In this document: positions 35,211-43,811 of the stretch, piece by piece
Position numbering within the stretch: the stretch's first letter is position 1
Layout of the letters: the number at the start of each line of letters is the position of its first letter
Source: Allosphingosinicella deserti
GTDB lineage: Bacteria > Pseudomonadota > Alphaproteobacteria > Sphingomonadales > Sphingomonadaceae
Assembly: GCF_003012735.1 (NCBI RefSeq)
Contig: NZ_PXYI01000005.1
Location: 248,001-312,000 of the forward strand
Length of the DNA stretch: 64,000 nucleotides
Direction: 5' to 3'
Notes under the pieces: generated by a model
What the model was told of the DNA's origin: nothing
The model's database searches: none
What the model saw: the letters and a program-made list of their open reading frames with translations, nothing else
Program-made: the position numbers and the translations under genes

Positions 35211-35423
35211 ATGGTCACCTCCCTGCCGGTGCTCTTGAACACCCTGCTTTACGCCGGAATCGGAATCGTCGTCTTCGTCGTCGGCTTCATCATCCTCGAT
35301 CTGCTGACCCCGGGGAAATTGTGGGAGCAGATCAACGAGAGGCAGAACAATGCGGTCGCAATCTTCGCCGGCCTCGTTGCACTCGGCCTCGCGATCATCG
35401 TCGCCGCCGCAATCCATGGCTGA
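35211..35423 (+). CDS. DUF350 (YjfL-type) membrane protein
   Basis: A 70-residue integral membrane protein of the DUF350 family, with two hydrophobic helices (about 10-32 and 47-68) joined by a loop containing the conserved LLTPGKLWEQI, and NNAVAI at the start of the second helix. DUF350 proteins often occur as paired helical hairpins, so this copy would be a single half-unit. They appear near polyamine, SPFH and PspA-type genes, but the transported or modified substrate is unknown. GGAG precedes the ATG, and the stop overlaps the aminopropyltransferase gene by 8 bp. Confidence 0.85.
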   Translation: MVTSLPVLLNTLLYAGIGIVVFVVGFIILDLLTPGKLWEQINERQNNAVAIFAGLVALGLAIIVAAAIHG

Positions 35424-36948
35424 TGCCGGCCGGCCGAGGAGCACAAGCAGCGCCTCGGCTCCCGCCGTGGCCCTGCTCGCCTCGGCCTTCGTGGTCGCGA
35501 CCTGCGGCCTGATCTACGAACTGCTTGCCAGCACGCTTGCCTCCTACCTTCTCGGCGACAGCGTCACCCAATTTTCCACCGTCATCGGCGCCTATCTGTT
35601 CGCGATGGGCATCGGCAGCTGGTGCTCGCGCTACGTCCGGCAGAACGAATTGCGCCTGTTCGTCAGGGTCGAGCTGCTGATCGCTCTGATCGGCGGCTGC
35701 TCGGCGGCGGGGCTGTTCCTGCTGTTCCCGGTGATCGATCACTTCCGGGTGGCGCTCTATGCGCTCGTCCTCGCGATCGGTTTCTTCGTCGGGCTCGAGA
35801 TCCCGCTGTTGATGCGGATCCTGCGCGATGTCGAGTTCCGCGAAGTCGTGTCGAGCGTCCTCACCTTCGATTATGTCGGCGCGCTCGCCGCCTCGCTTCT
35901 GTTTCCGCTCGTCCTGATGCCCTATCTCGGCATGGTCCGGACCGGGTTCCTGTTCGGGATCGCCAATGCCGCCGTGGCGCTGGCCTTGCTGTTCGTGATG
36001 CGCGACGCCGGCCGCTTCCGGCTCGAGAAACTGGCCGCGATCTTCGTCCTCGCCTTGCTTGGCGCCGGCTTCATCGCCTCCGAGAGGCTGCAGCGCTGGG
36101 CCGAGGTCGCGAGCTATCAGGAGCCGGTCGTCTATGCGGTTTCGAGCCGCTTCCAGCGCATCGTCATCACCCGCCGCGGTGACGATCTGCGGCTGTATCT
36201 GAACGGCAATCTCCAATTCTCGTCGCGCGACGAATATCGCTATCACGAGGCGCTGGTGCAGCCGGCGCTCGCCCGCGTCGCCAATCCCCGCAGCGTGCTG
36301 ATCCTCGGCGGTGGCGACGGCCTTGCCGCGCGCGAGGTACTGCGTCACCCCGGCGTGCAGAGCCTGACCCTGGTCGATCTCGATCCGGACGTGACCAGGC
36401 TGTTCTCTCAAACCGCGATGCTGACGGCGCTCAACCGCGGCGCGCTGACCGATCCCCGAATGCGGGTGATCAATGCAGACGGTTTCCGCTGGGCGCGCGA
36501 GGCCAGGACGCGCTATGACGCCGTCATCGTCGACTTTCCCGATCCGGTCGATTTCTCGGTCGGCAAGCTCTACACCGAAAGTTTCTATCGTGAGCTCAAG
36601 CGGCTGATCGCGCCGGGCGGGATCGCGGCGGTCCAGAGCACCTCGCCTTTGGTCGCGCCGCGGGCGTTCTGGACGGTGGCGACCACGCTCGAGGCGGCCG
36701 GCCTGCAGATCCGGCCCTATCATGCCTATGTGCCGAGCTTCGGCGAATGGGGATTCATCCTCGCAGCCAACGGCCCGATCGCGCCCTCGGCGCCAGTTCT
36801 CACCGGCCGCTTCCTCGATCAGGCGACTGCGAACCGAATGTTCGATTTTCCGCCGGACATGGCGCGTCGGCCGGCGCCGGTGAACCGGCTCGACAACCAG
36901 GCCCTTGTCCGCCTCTTCGACGAAGAGTGGAGCCGCTATGAAGCTTAG
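35416..36948 (+). CDS. speE: Membrane-anchored spermidine-synthase-like aminopropyltransferase
   Basis: A 510-residue protein with an N-terminal integral membrane domain (about 15-215, five or six hydrophobic helices) fused to a spermidine-synthase-type domain (about 230-500). The catalytic part has YHEALVQPALA, SAM/dcSAM-binding GGGDGLAAREVLRH, VDLDPDV and VDFPDPVDF, so it should transfer aminopropyl from decarboxylated SAM to an amine acceptor. The membrane domain makes it like the long bacterial SpeE-family proteins whose acceptor is not known. Neighbours supply dcSAM (SAM decarboxylase at the operon end). No ornithine or arginine decarboxylase is in the window. The symbol is by homology to the family only; start ATG overlaps the DUF350 gene. 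Confidence 0.88.
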   Translation: MADAGRPRSTSSASAPAVALLASAFVVATCGLIYELLASTLASYLLGDSVTQFSTVIGAYLFAMGIGSWCSRYVRQNELRLFVRVELLIALIGGCSAAGLFLLFPVIDHFRVALYALVLAIGFFVGLEIPLLMRILRDVEFREVVSSVLTFDYVGALAASLLFPLVLMPYLGMVRTGFLFGIANAAVALALLFVMRDAGRFRLEKLAAIFVLALLGAGFIASERLQRWAEVASYQEPVVYAVSSRFQRIVITRRGDDLRLYLNGNLQFSSRDEYRYHEALVQPALARVANPRSVLILGGGDGLAAREVLRHPGVQSLTLVDLDPDVTRLFSQTAMLTALNRGALTDPRMRVINADGFRWAREARTRYDAVIVDFPDPVDFSVGKLYTESFYRELKRLIAPGGIAAVQSTSPLVAPRAFWTVATTLEAAGLQIRPYHAYVPSFGEWGFILAANGPIAPSAPVLTGRFLDQATANRMFDFPPDMARRPAPVNRLDNQALVRLFDEEWSRYEA

Positions 36949-38548
36949 CCGCCGGGCGCTGGTCGGCGGCGCAGCGGGCGCCGCCGTGCTTGCCGGCGGA
37001 GGCTGGGCAGCCCTGCGCCGCCGCAAGCCGCCCGGCACGCTCGCCGGTGCCGATCTGGCCCGCGGCCACCGGCTCGCCAAAGGCGGGTTCCCGGCCCCGA
37101 CCCGCTTCGAAGAGACCGGCGTCGTGATCGCCGGAGGCGGTGTCGCCGGCCTTTCTGCCGCATGGACCCTCGCCGAGGCCGGGTTCGACGGCTTCACCTT
37201 GTTCGAGCTGGAGGACGAGACCGGCGGCAATGCCCGCGCCGGGCGCAATGCCGTCTCGGCTTACCCGCTCGGCGCCCATTATTTGCCGGTGGCCAATCAG
37301 GACGCAAGAGCGCTGCGCCATCTGCTTACCCGCCTCGGGATCATCGTCGGCGAGAAGGGCGGGCTGCCGGTCTACGATCCCTATCAGATCTGCGCCGACC
37401 TCGAAGAGCGTCTGTTCCATCAGGGGCGCTGGCACGAGGGGCTGATCCCGCGGAACGGGATCGGTGCGCAGGATCGCGCCGACCTCGCGGCGTTCGACGC
37501 GGCCGTCACCGCGTTTGCGGCGCATCGCGGCCGCGACGGCCGTCCGGCCTTCACCATCCCCGCCGCCTACAGTTCGCGCGATCCGGATCTGCTGGTGCTC
37601 GACACGATCTCCTTCGGTCGCTGGCTCGACGATAGAGAGTGGCATTCGCCGGTGCTGCGTGCGCACCTGCGCTACGCGATGCGCGACGATTACGGCACCG
37701 AGCCCGACCATGTGTCGGCGTGGGCCGGGATCCATTATTTCGCCGGCCGACGGGGCTGGGCGGCCGACGGTGCCGGCGACAAGGTGCTGACCTGGCCCGA
37801 GGGCAATGCGCGGCTCGCGCGGGCGATGGCGGCGCGCGTCCCGGGCCGTATCCGCCGCGGTCGGATCGTCCACGCTGTCGCGCGGGACGGCGATCGCATG
37901 TGGATCGACAGCTTCGATGTCGCCCGCGAAGAGACGGTCCGCACCACCGCGACCGCCGCGATACTCGCAATGCCTCACTTCGTCGCCGCCCGCGTCGCAC
38001 CGGGCGAGGTCCGCGCCGACAAGGCGTTCACCTACGCCCCCTGGCTCGTCGCCAATATCACGGTCGACCGGCTGCCGACGGGGAAGGGGGCGCAGCTCGC
38101 CTGGGACAATGTCTCCGCCACCAGCGAGTCGCTCGGCTATGTCGTCGCCACCCACCAGGGGCCGGACGCCCGCACCGCCGGCACCGTGCTGTCCTGGTAC
38201 ATGCCGCTTTCGGCGGTCGAGCCCGCTTCAGGGCGCCGCCAGCTGCTCGAACGTCCGATCGAGGATTGGCAAAGCATCGTCGAGGACGATCTGCTGCTGA
38301 TGAACCCCGATCTGGAAGGGGCGATTCGATCGATTGACGTCTGGCGCTGGGGGCACGCGATGGTGCGGCCGACGCCCGGCTTCATCTGGGGCGCCGCGCA
38401 ACGGGCGGCGGAGACCCGGCCGCCCGTCTTCCTTGCCCATTCCGATCTCAGCGGCCTCTCTCTGTTCGAGGAGGCGCATTATCATGGTACGCGCGCCGCC
38501 GAGGCGGCGATGCGGCACCTGCGTCATCCGTTCGAAAGCCTGCTATGA
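36938..38548 (+). CDS. Tat-exported FAD-dependent oxidoreductase (amine-oxidase-like)
   Basis: A 536-residue flavoprotein. The N-terminus SRRALVGGAAGAA is a Tat-type signal (twin arginine) and a following hydrophobic stretch, so export to the periplasm is likely. The Rossmann motif VVIAGGGVAGLSAAW and the E-D-E-T-G-G-NAR (flavin) motif show FAD binding; a second FAD region lies at the end (FLAHSDLSGLSLFEEAHYHG). It resembles flavin amine oxidase/NAD(P)-binding proteins. In this operon it might oxidise the aminopropylated product. The start codon overlaps the aminopropyltransferase end by 11 bp, and the last base codons overlap the SAM decarboxylase start by 4 bp. Confidence 0.85.
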   Translation: MKLSRRALVGGAAGAAVLAGGGWAALRRRKPPGTLAGADLARGHRLAKGGFPAPTRFEETGVVIAGGGVAGLSAAWTLAEAGFDGFTLFELEDETGGNARAGRNAVSAYPLGAHYLPVANQDARALRHLLTRLGIIVGEKGGLPVYDPYQICADLEERLFHQGRWHEGLIPRNGIGAQDRADLAAFDAAVTAFAAHRGRDGRPAFTIPAAYSSRDPDLLVLDTISFGRWLDDREWHSPVLRAHLRYAMRDDYGTEPDHVSAWAGIHYFAGRRGWAADGAGDKVLTWPEGNARLARAMAARVPGRIRRGRIVHAVARDGDRMWIDSFDVAREETVRTTATAAILAMPHFVAARVAPGEVRADKAFTYAPWLVANITVDRLPTGKGAQLAWDNVSATSESLGYVVATHQGPDARTAGTVLSWYMPLSAVEPASGRRQLLERPIEDWQSIVEDDLLLMNPDLEGAIRSIDVWRWGHAMVRPTPGFIWGAAQRAAETRPPVFLAHSDLSGLSLFEEAHYHGTRAAEAAMRHLRHPFESLL

Positions 38549-38961
38549 CCGTCCCGTCCGCCGAGCCTTATGAAGGCCGTCACCTCATCGCCGATCTTCA
38601 CGGCTGCTCGGGGCTCGACGATCTCGATCTCGTCAGGGCCGCACTGGTCGGCGGGGCGGCCGCAGCCGGCGCCCACCTTCTCGACGTGCGGTTGCACAGC
38701 TTCGGGCCGGGGCAGGGGATTACCGGCGTCGCCCTGCTTGCGGAATCGCACATCTCGATCCACAGCTGGCCCGAACATGGCTATGCGGCCGTCGACATCT
38801 TCATGTGCGGGCGCCGCAACGATCCGGGCAAGGCGCTCGGCGTGATCGCGGCGGCTCTGGGCGCCGCCGCGATCGAGACCCGCGACCTGCGTCGCGGCTA
38901 TTGCGCGGATTCCGCCGTCGCGGCGGCCGGAACGCCGGTCCACCCGCCACCCATGGCCTGA
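38545..38961 (+). CDS. speD: S-adenosylmethionine decarboxylase proenzyme
   Basis: A 138-residue prokaryotic-type SAM decarboxylase proenzyme (short SpeH/SpeD form). The self-cleavage motif ESHISIHSWPE is at residues 67-77; cleavage before Ser68 would make the pyruvoyl group. Other conserved sites are the LHGCS segment near the start, LHSFGPGQGITG and AAVDIFMCG with the catalytic Cys88. It decarboxylates SAM to give the aminopropyl donor used by the SpeE-like enzyme three genes upstream. Its 3' end overlaps the convergent efflux gene by 64 bp, and the last 12 residues are a non-conserved Ala/Pro tail. ATGA overlap with the upstream stop couples translation. Confidence 0.95.
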   Translation: MTVPSAEPYEGRHLIADLHGCSGLDDLDLVRAALVGGAAAAGAHLLDVRLHSFGPGQGITGVALLAESHISIHSWPEHGYAAVDIFMCGRRNDPGKALGVIAAALGAAAIETRDLRRGYCADSAVAAAGTPVHPPPMA

Positions 38962-40295
38962 TAGAGCGCAACCAGCGCATTGAGCTGGTCGGCCCCGATC
39001 TGCACGAGGCTGAGCTCGACGTTGAGCAGCGCCCGCTGCGCATCGAGCTGCTCGAGATAGGGGGAATAGCCTGCCTGGTAGCGGTTGGTGGCGTGGCGCA
39101 GCGCCTCGGCGACGGCGGCGCGTTGCGCCTCGAGCCGGGCGCGCTGCTCGGCGAGCCGGCGCACGGCCGCCAGATTGTCCTCGACTTCGCGGAAGGCGAC
39201 CAAGGCCGTCCGCCGGTAGGCGAAGGCGGCCTGATCCCGCCGCGCCGCTGCGGTGTCAACCTGAGCCTGGATGCGGCCGCCGTTGAAGATCGGCGCGAGG
39301 ATCGATCCGCCGATCGACCACAGGGAGATCGGGTTGCCGAGCGCGGAGGAGAGCACCTCGCCGGCCGAGCCGGTCAGCCGGATCTGCGGCAGGAATTGGG
39401 CGCGGGCGGCGGCGAGCGTCGCATCGGAGGCGGCGAGGGTGAATTCGGCCTGGGCGATATCGGGCCGGCGGCGGAGCAGGTCCGCGGGCAACCCGTCCGG
39501 AACCGGAGGCGCGCGCAGGGCGGCAAGGGCGACGCCGCGCTCGATCGTACGCGGGGAGCCGCCGATCAGCTGGCTGAGCGCATTCTCCTGGCGGCTGACC
39601 GCAAGCTCGACCTGGGGGACGATCTGCGCGGTCGCTTCATATTCCGCCTCGGCCTGGCGGAGCTCGAGCTCGGACGTATAGCCGACCTCGGCGCGGTTGC
39701 GGGCGATGCGCAACGCCTCGGCACGCGAGGTGAGCGTCTCCCGCACGATGCCGAGCCGGGCGTCGAGACCGCGCAAGGTGATGTAGCCGCTTGCCGTTGC
39801 CGCGGCGATCGACAGGGCGGCGGTCTCGCGTCCGGCTTCGGCAGCTGCGGTGCCGGCCCGCGCCGCCGCCACCTGCTGGTCGATCCGGCCGAACAGATCG
39901 ACCTCATAGGCAGTCTGGAATATCGGCTGTACCGACGCGCTGGTCGTCGGCTGGCCGAGCGCGCTGACAGTGCGGCCGTAGGTTGCGCCGACGCCGAGAT
40001 CGAGGCTGGGCGCGAGCTGCGATCGTGCGAGCCGTTCCTGCGCGCGCGCTTCCCGCACGCGCGCCGCCGCGAGTCCGACATCGGGATTGTTGACCAGTGC
40101 CTGCTCGACCAGGGCGGCGAGCACCGGGTCGCCGAAACGCTGCCACCATTGCCGCTCGATCGGCGCGGTGGGTCCGGCATGGGTCCGCCAGCCCGAGGGC
40201 GCGCGCACCGCAGCTTCGGGCGGAACCGGTGCCGGCGTCCGCCCGGCACAACCGGCGAGGATCAGGCCGAGTGCGACCGCAACGGCGTGCCTCAC
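38898..40295 (-). CDS. Outer-membrane efflux lipoprotein (NodT/OprM type)
   Basis: A 465-residue outer-membrane factor of the NodT/OprM family. A lipobox ends in LAGC (Cys16), so the mature protein is lipidated; two repeats of the OEP domain follow with coiled-coil regions (ARVREARAQERLARSQL..., RLAEQRARLEAQRAAVAEALR) and the NPD...A sequence of the equatorial region. It is the third gene of an efflux operon with EmrA- and EmrB-like proteins, forming a tripartite drug export system spanning both membranes. ATGA overlap of 4 bp joins it to the EmrA-like gene. The 3' end overlaps speD by 64 bp on the opposite strand. Confidence 0.92.
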   Translation of the reverse strand: MRHAVAVALGLILAGCAGRTPAPVPPEAAVRAPSGWRTHAGPTAPIERQWWQRFGDPVLAALVEQALVNNPDVGLAAARVREARAQERLARSQLAPSLDLGVGATYGRTVSALGQPTTSASVQPIFQTAYEVDLFGRIDQQVAAARAGTAAAEAGRETAALSIAAATASGYITLRGLDARLGIVRETLTSRAEALRIARNRAEVGYTSELELRQAEAEYEATAQIVPQVELAVSRQENALSQLIGGSPRTIERGVALAALRAPPVPDGLPADLLRRRPDIAQAEFTLAASDATLAAARAQFLPQIRLTGSAGEVLSSALGNPISLWSIGGSILAPIFNGGRIQAQVDTAAARRDQAAFAYRRTALVAFREVEDNLAAVRRLAEQRARLEAQRAAVAEALRHATNRYQAGYSPYLEQLDAQRALLNVELSLVQIGADQLNALVALYQAMGGGWTGVPAAATAESAQ

Positions 40296-41521
40296 CGCCG
40301 TGCTCCCGGCGCCGCCTCGGCGGGTGCCGGCGCCGGCGCGGCATCCGTGTCGATCCAGGCTTCGACCGACATGCCTGGCCGCAGCCTCTGGGCGAGCGGC
40401 TGGCCCGGATCGATGCCGATGCGAACCGCGATCCGCTGGGCGACCTTGACGAAATTGCCGCTCGCATTGTCCGGACGGATCACCGAGAATTCGCTGCCCG
40501 CCGCCGGCGCGAGCTGCTGGACGCGGCCGGTCAGTTCGGCGCCGCCGAGCGCGTCGACGCTGAACACGGCGCGTTGATCAGGGCCGATCTTGGCGGTCTG
40601 CGCTTCCTTGAAGTTGGCGACGACCCAGACGTTTCTCGGCACGAGAAACATCAATTGGGTGCCAGCGGTGACATATTGGCCCAAGCGAACGCCAAGCTCG
40701 CTCACCTGACCGGCCTGTGGAGCGCGGATGATCGTGTTGGCGAGATCGATTTCGGCGAGACGCAGGGCCGCGCGGGCATTCTCGACTCCTGCCTCGAGGC
40801 CGCCGCGGCCGACCTCGACGGTGCGCACCTGTTCCTGCGCGATCGTGCGCTGCGCCTGCGCCTGGCGTACTCCGGCTTCGGCCTGCCGGAGCGCGGCGAG
40901 CGTCTGGTCACGCTCGCGCAAGGACACCGATCCCTGGGCGACGAGATCGACGACTCGACGCATGTCGGCCTGCGCCCGCTGAAGCTGCGCGCGCGCATTG
41001 GCGATCGCGGCCTCCTGGCCGGCCACCGAGGCCTGGCTCGATCGCTCGCTCTGCTGCGAATTGTTGAGGCTGGCGATCTGGGCGGCAAGGTTCGCCTGCG
41101 CCTGCTGAACCCGCTGTCGGTAGATGCGATCGTCGACGCGTAGCAGGGGCTGGCCGGCCTCCACCTGCTGGAAATCCTGTACCAGAACTTGGGCGACATA
41201 GCCGTTGACCTGGGGCGCGATGACCGTCGTTTGGCCACGGACATAGGCATTGTCAGTCGTCTGCACGGCGCTGGTAAACGGGCCGATCCCCCAGGCGTAG
41301 AGGGCGATAAGGGCGCCGCCGATCAGAAACGCAACGAACAGCAGGGTCATTGCCATGCCGGACCGCGGCGGCGCCCATCCACGCGCCCGCGCTTCCGGCT
41401 CGGCCGGAGTCTCGACCGGATCCTCCAGCCGTTCGTGGCTTGCGGGCGGCGCTTCGCCGGGAGGCGACGCCGATGCGGCAGAGTCGACGGGCGGTGGGGC
41501 TGCTGTTCTCTGGGCTGTCAT
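40292..41521 (-). CDS. Membrane-fusion protein, EmrA/HlyD type
   Basis: A 409-residue periplasmic adaptor. After a Pro/Ala-rich cytoplasmic segment, a TM helix (about 60-80), the biotinyl-lipoyl-like motif TDNAYVRGQTTVIAPQVNGYV, a long coiled coil (about 120-250; AQANLAAQIASLNNSQQSERSS... and repeated AQLQRAQADMRR) and the barrel part with PQAGQVSELGVRLGQYV. It couples the MFS pump to the outer-membrane channel. ATG at 41521 is used because it gives the ATGA overlap with the MFS gene; a frame to 41617 is open but lies inside the MFS gene. Confidence 0.92.
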   Translation of the reverse strand: MTAQRTAAPPPVDSAASASPPGEAPPASHERLEDPVETPAEPEARARGWAPPRSGMAMTLLFVAFLIGGALIALYAWGIGPFTSAVQTTDNAYVRGQTTVIAPQVNGYVAQVLVQDFQQVEAGQPLLRVDDRIYRQRVQQAQANLAAQIASLNNSQQSERSSQASVAGQEAAIANARAQLQRAQADMRRVVDLVAQGSVSLRERDQTLAALRQAEAGVRQAQAQRTIAQEQVRTVEVGRGGLEAGVENARAALRLAEIDLANTIIRAPQAGQVSELGVRLGQYVTAGTQLMFLVPRNVWVVANFKEAQTAKIGPDQRAVFSVDALGGAELTGRVQQLAPAAGSEFSVIRPDNASGNFVKVAQRIAVRIGIDPGQPLAQRLRPGMSVEAWIDTDAAPAPAPAEAAPGARR

Positions 41522-43179
41522 CGTCTGCTTGCCAACATCTTCTGAAGGGCGGCGAGTTCCGGGCCGAGCGGGTTGACGCCGCGGACTCGGAACACCAGCC
41601 AGCGGCCGCCGAGCCACAGGAAGGCAAGCGCCGAAAGCATTGCGATCAGCAGGAACACGTCGTTGAACGCGAGGATGTTCGCCTCCCGCGTGACCTGTTG
41701 CGCCAGCAGCCCGGCACCCTGCGCCTGGCGCAGGCTGGGGTCGGTGACGATCTTCCCATAGGCACCGCCAAGCTGCTGGAGGCGGGTCGCCACCTGCGGA
41801 TCGCTCATCACGATCGACTGCACCAGTTCATGGCTGTGAAATTTCTCCCGGACGATCTGAAAGGTGCCGAGCAGGGCGGTGCCGCCGAGACCGCCGATCG
41901 TCTGCGCGAGCGAGAAGACCGCGGAATAGCTTACCATGTGGCTCGGTCCCTTGGCGAGCGCGCGCAGCACGCCGCCCATCATCGTCGGCCCGAGAAAGAA
42001 GATCGCGGCGAAGGCGATCATCGCCTGGGTGATGTAGAGATTGGCCGGCCGCGTGAGATTGCTTGCATCCGCATCGAGCCATGCGGCGATGCCGATCAGC
42101 GCGATCGAGATCACGATCTGGCGCAGCAGATCGAGGGGATTCATCGTCGCGACCCCGATGACGAGGCCGGCGATGGTTGCGGCCGTCACCACCAGGTAGA
42201 ATGTGACGAGTTGATCCTGGCCCATGCCGACGGCGGTGAGCAATCCGATCGATCCGTAATTCTGCTCGCCGAGCAGGATGCGCATCGAGGCTGCGATCAT
42301 CGCGAACCGAAGCACGTCGCGGCTTGCAATCCAGCGTGTGTTGAGCATCGGATTGGCGCGATTATGCTCGATCAGCATGGCGGCGCCGATCAGCAGGATG
42401 GCGCCGGCGATCGCGTAGCCAAGCCACGGCGTCGACCACCAGACGATGCGGCCCTGAACCAGCACCGCGATGAGCAGCATCACGCCGGGCGCGAACAGCA
42501 GGAACGTGACCAGATCCAGCTTCTCGAACACCTCCATCCGCTCGCTGGGCGGGAGCCGCAGCAAGGCGACGCACCCGAGGCAGACGAGGCTGAGGCCGAA
42601 CTCGAAGACGTAGAGAGTCTGGATGTCGCCGTCGGCGAGCAGCAAGGGCGAGATTACCCGGGCGAGCGGCAGTGCAACCTGGGTCAGCCCGATGCCGATG
42701 ATCATGCCGGACATGCGCGCCTTCGCCGACATGCCCTGCATGATGTAGAAGAAGCCGAGCGGGGTGAAGCCGCTGGCGAGGACCCCGCTCGCCGCGCGCA
42801 CCGCAAGCTCGGTGCCGTAACTGTGGACCAGCAATTGCAGCCCGTTCAGTGCGACGAAGCCGAGCAGGAACACGCGGGTGATCCGCTGCAGCCCCAATTG
42901 CTGCCGGAACTTGATCAACACGAAGCTCGTGCAGACATTGGTCATGGAATAGGCCGCGGTAAGCCAGCCGCCCTCGACGGGGGTAAGGCCGAGCGAGCCC
43001 TGGATCTGCGGCAGGTTTGCGAGCAGCAGGCCGTTGCTGAAGCCGCTGGTCAGCGCGATCAGGATGCCGATCGCGATATAGCCGATGCGCCGGGGCATCG
43101 GGTGATCCGGCGTCGCCGGCGATCCCGGCATGAGCGGCCGCTCGTGCGGCTTGAACTGATAGTCTGCCGAAGCGGCCAA
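41518..43179 (-). CDS. MFS multidrug efflux transporter, EmrB/DHA2 type
   Basis: A 553-residue major facilitator of the 14-TM DHA2/EmrB class. Seen: motif A-like loops, first helix GYIAIGILIALTSGF, SYSAVFSLAQTIGGLGG and long hydrophobic stretches to the end. It exports drugs or aromatic compounds as the pump of the EmrAB-TolC-like operon. I start at the TTG of 43179 because the HERPLMPGSPATPDHPMPRR stretch is conserved-looking and precedes the first helix; the ATG at 43131 is the alternative and neither has a strong ribosome site. A 15-bp palindrome (43238-43252) about 60 bp upstream is a likely operator. Confidence 0.9.
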   Translation of the reverse strand: MAASADYQFKPHERPLMPGSPATPDHPMPRRIGYIAIGILIALTSGFSNGLLLANLPQIQGSLGLTPVEGGWLTAAYSMTNVCTSFVLIKFRQQLGLQRITRVFLLGFVALNGLQLLVHSYGTELAVRAASGVLASGFTPLGFFYIMQGMSAKARMSGMIIGIGLTQVALPLARVISPLLLADGDIQTLYVFEFGLSLVCLGCVALLRLPPSERMEVFEKLDLVTFLLFAPGVMLLIAVLVQGRIVWWSTPWLGYAIAGAILLIGAAMLIEHNRANPMLNTRWIASRDVLRFAMIAASMRILLGEQNYGSIGLLTAVGMGQDQLVTFYLVVTAATIAGLVIGVATMNPLDLLRQIVISIALIGIAAWLDADASNLTRPANLYITQAMIAFAAIFFLGPTMMGGVLRALAKGPSHMVSYSAVFSLAQTIGGLGGTALLGTFQIVREKFHSHELVQSIVMSDPQVATRLQQLGGAYGKIVTDPSLRQAQGAGLLAQQVTREANILAFNDVFLLIAMLSALAFLWLGGRWLVFRVRGVNPLGPELAALQKMLASRR

Positions 43180-43237
43180 CGCGGAAGTCCGTTGTGAGAG
43201 GCGTTATGGAGGAAAGCCGCAGAACGCACTTGGTTTC

Positions 43238-43252
43238 GTTGCAGAATGCAAC
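43238..43252. promoter_or_regulatory. Palindromic operator candidate upstream of the efflux operon
   Basis: GTTGCA-GAA-TGCAAC is a perfect inverted repeat with a 3-bp spacer. It lies about 60 bp upstream of the MFS efflux gene start, in the same intergenic region, in a position where a repressor such as TetR or MarR could block transcription. No regulator gene is adjacent to this operon. Confidence 0.6.
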
Positions 43253-43462
43253 ATAGTTTTGGAGGGTGCAGGTGCAATGGTGTTTCAGACCATCGAGATA
43301 AATGTCCGCCGCCCGTCACCGTCCCCATCCGTGAGGCGCTTACGCGATGTCAAACCGGCGGAATGCCGGCGGGCGAACGGCCGAAGTGCCGTGATTTCGT
43401 GGTTATCGGGTCATTAACCATTTTCCGGCATCTTTATCCCCGGTTCAATCGGGGGATTTCCA

Positions 43463-43792
43463 ATGATCATTCTCGCAGCTCTGCTCGCAGCACCACCGGC
43501 TCTGCCGTGGCTGGATCGCGCCGCGCTCGACGCACAGGCGAAGATCGAAGCGGTACGGCCAACGCGGAAGCCCGCGGCGCTCGGCGCGGCATCGGCCCGC
43601 AAGACGCTCTCCAGCGATTACGATGCCATTTCCACCCTGTGCCGCGCGGGCAGCAAATCGCGTGATCCGGCGGCGTTTTTCGCCGCGATCACTGACGCGT
43701 TCGCGATGTCGAAAGCGGAAGCTGCGGCGCTTCGCAGCCATTGCACGCTCTATCTGATGGGCTCGCGCGACGGGGCGCAGCGGCGCTTCTGA
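43463..43792 (+). CDS. Small hypothetical protein with signal-like N-terminus
   Basis: A 109-residue protein starting with a short hydrophobic segment (MIILAALLAAPPALPWL) that could be a signal or anchor, then a region with two cysteines (STLCRAGS... SHCTLYLMG) spaced about 38 residues apart that could form a disulfide if exported. GGGGGATT lies just upstream of the ATG. It resembles small sphingomonad hypothetical proteins. No function assigned. It is convergent with the 61-residue gene. Confidence 0.6.
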   Translation: MIILAALLAAPPALPWLDRAALDAQAKIEAVRPTRKPAALGAASARKTLSSDYDAISTLCRAGSKSRDPAAFFAAITDAFAMSKAEAAALRSHCTLYLMGSRDGAQRRF

Positions 43793-43811
43793 CCGAAATC
43801 CTGTTCGGCGA

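Noticed and set aside
41350-43197. 615-codon plus-strand frame opposite the MFS pump
   Set aside because: Asp/Glu/Arg-rich antisense of hydrophobic helices, typical of shadow frames.
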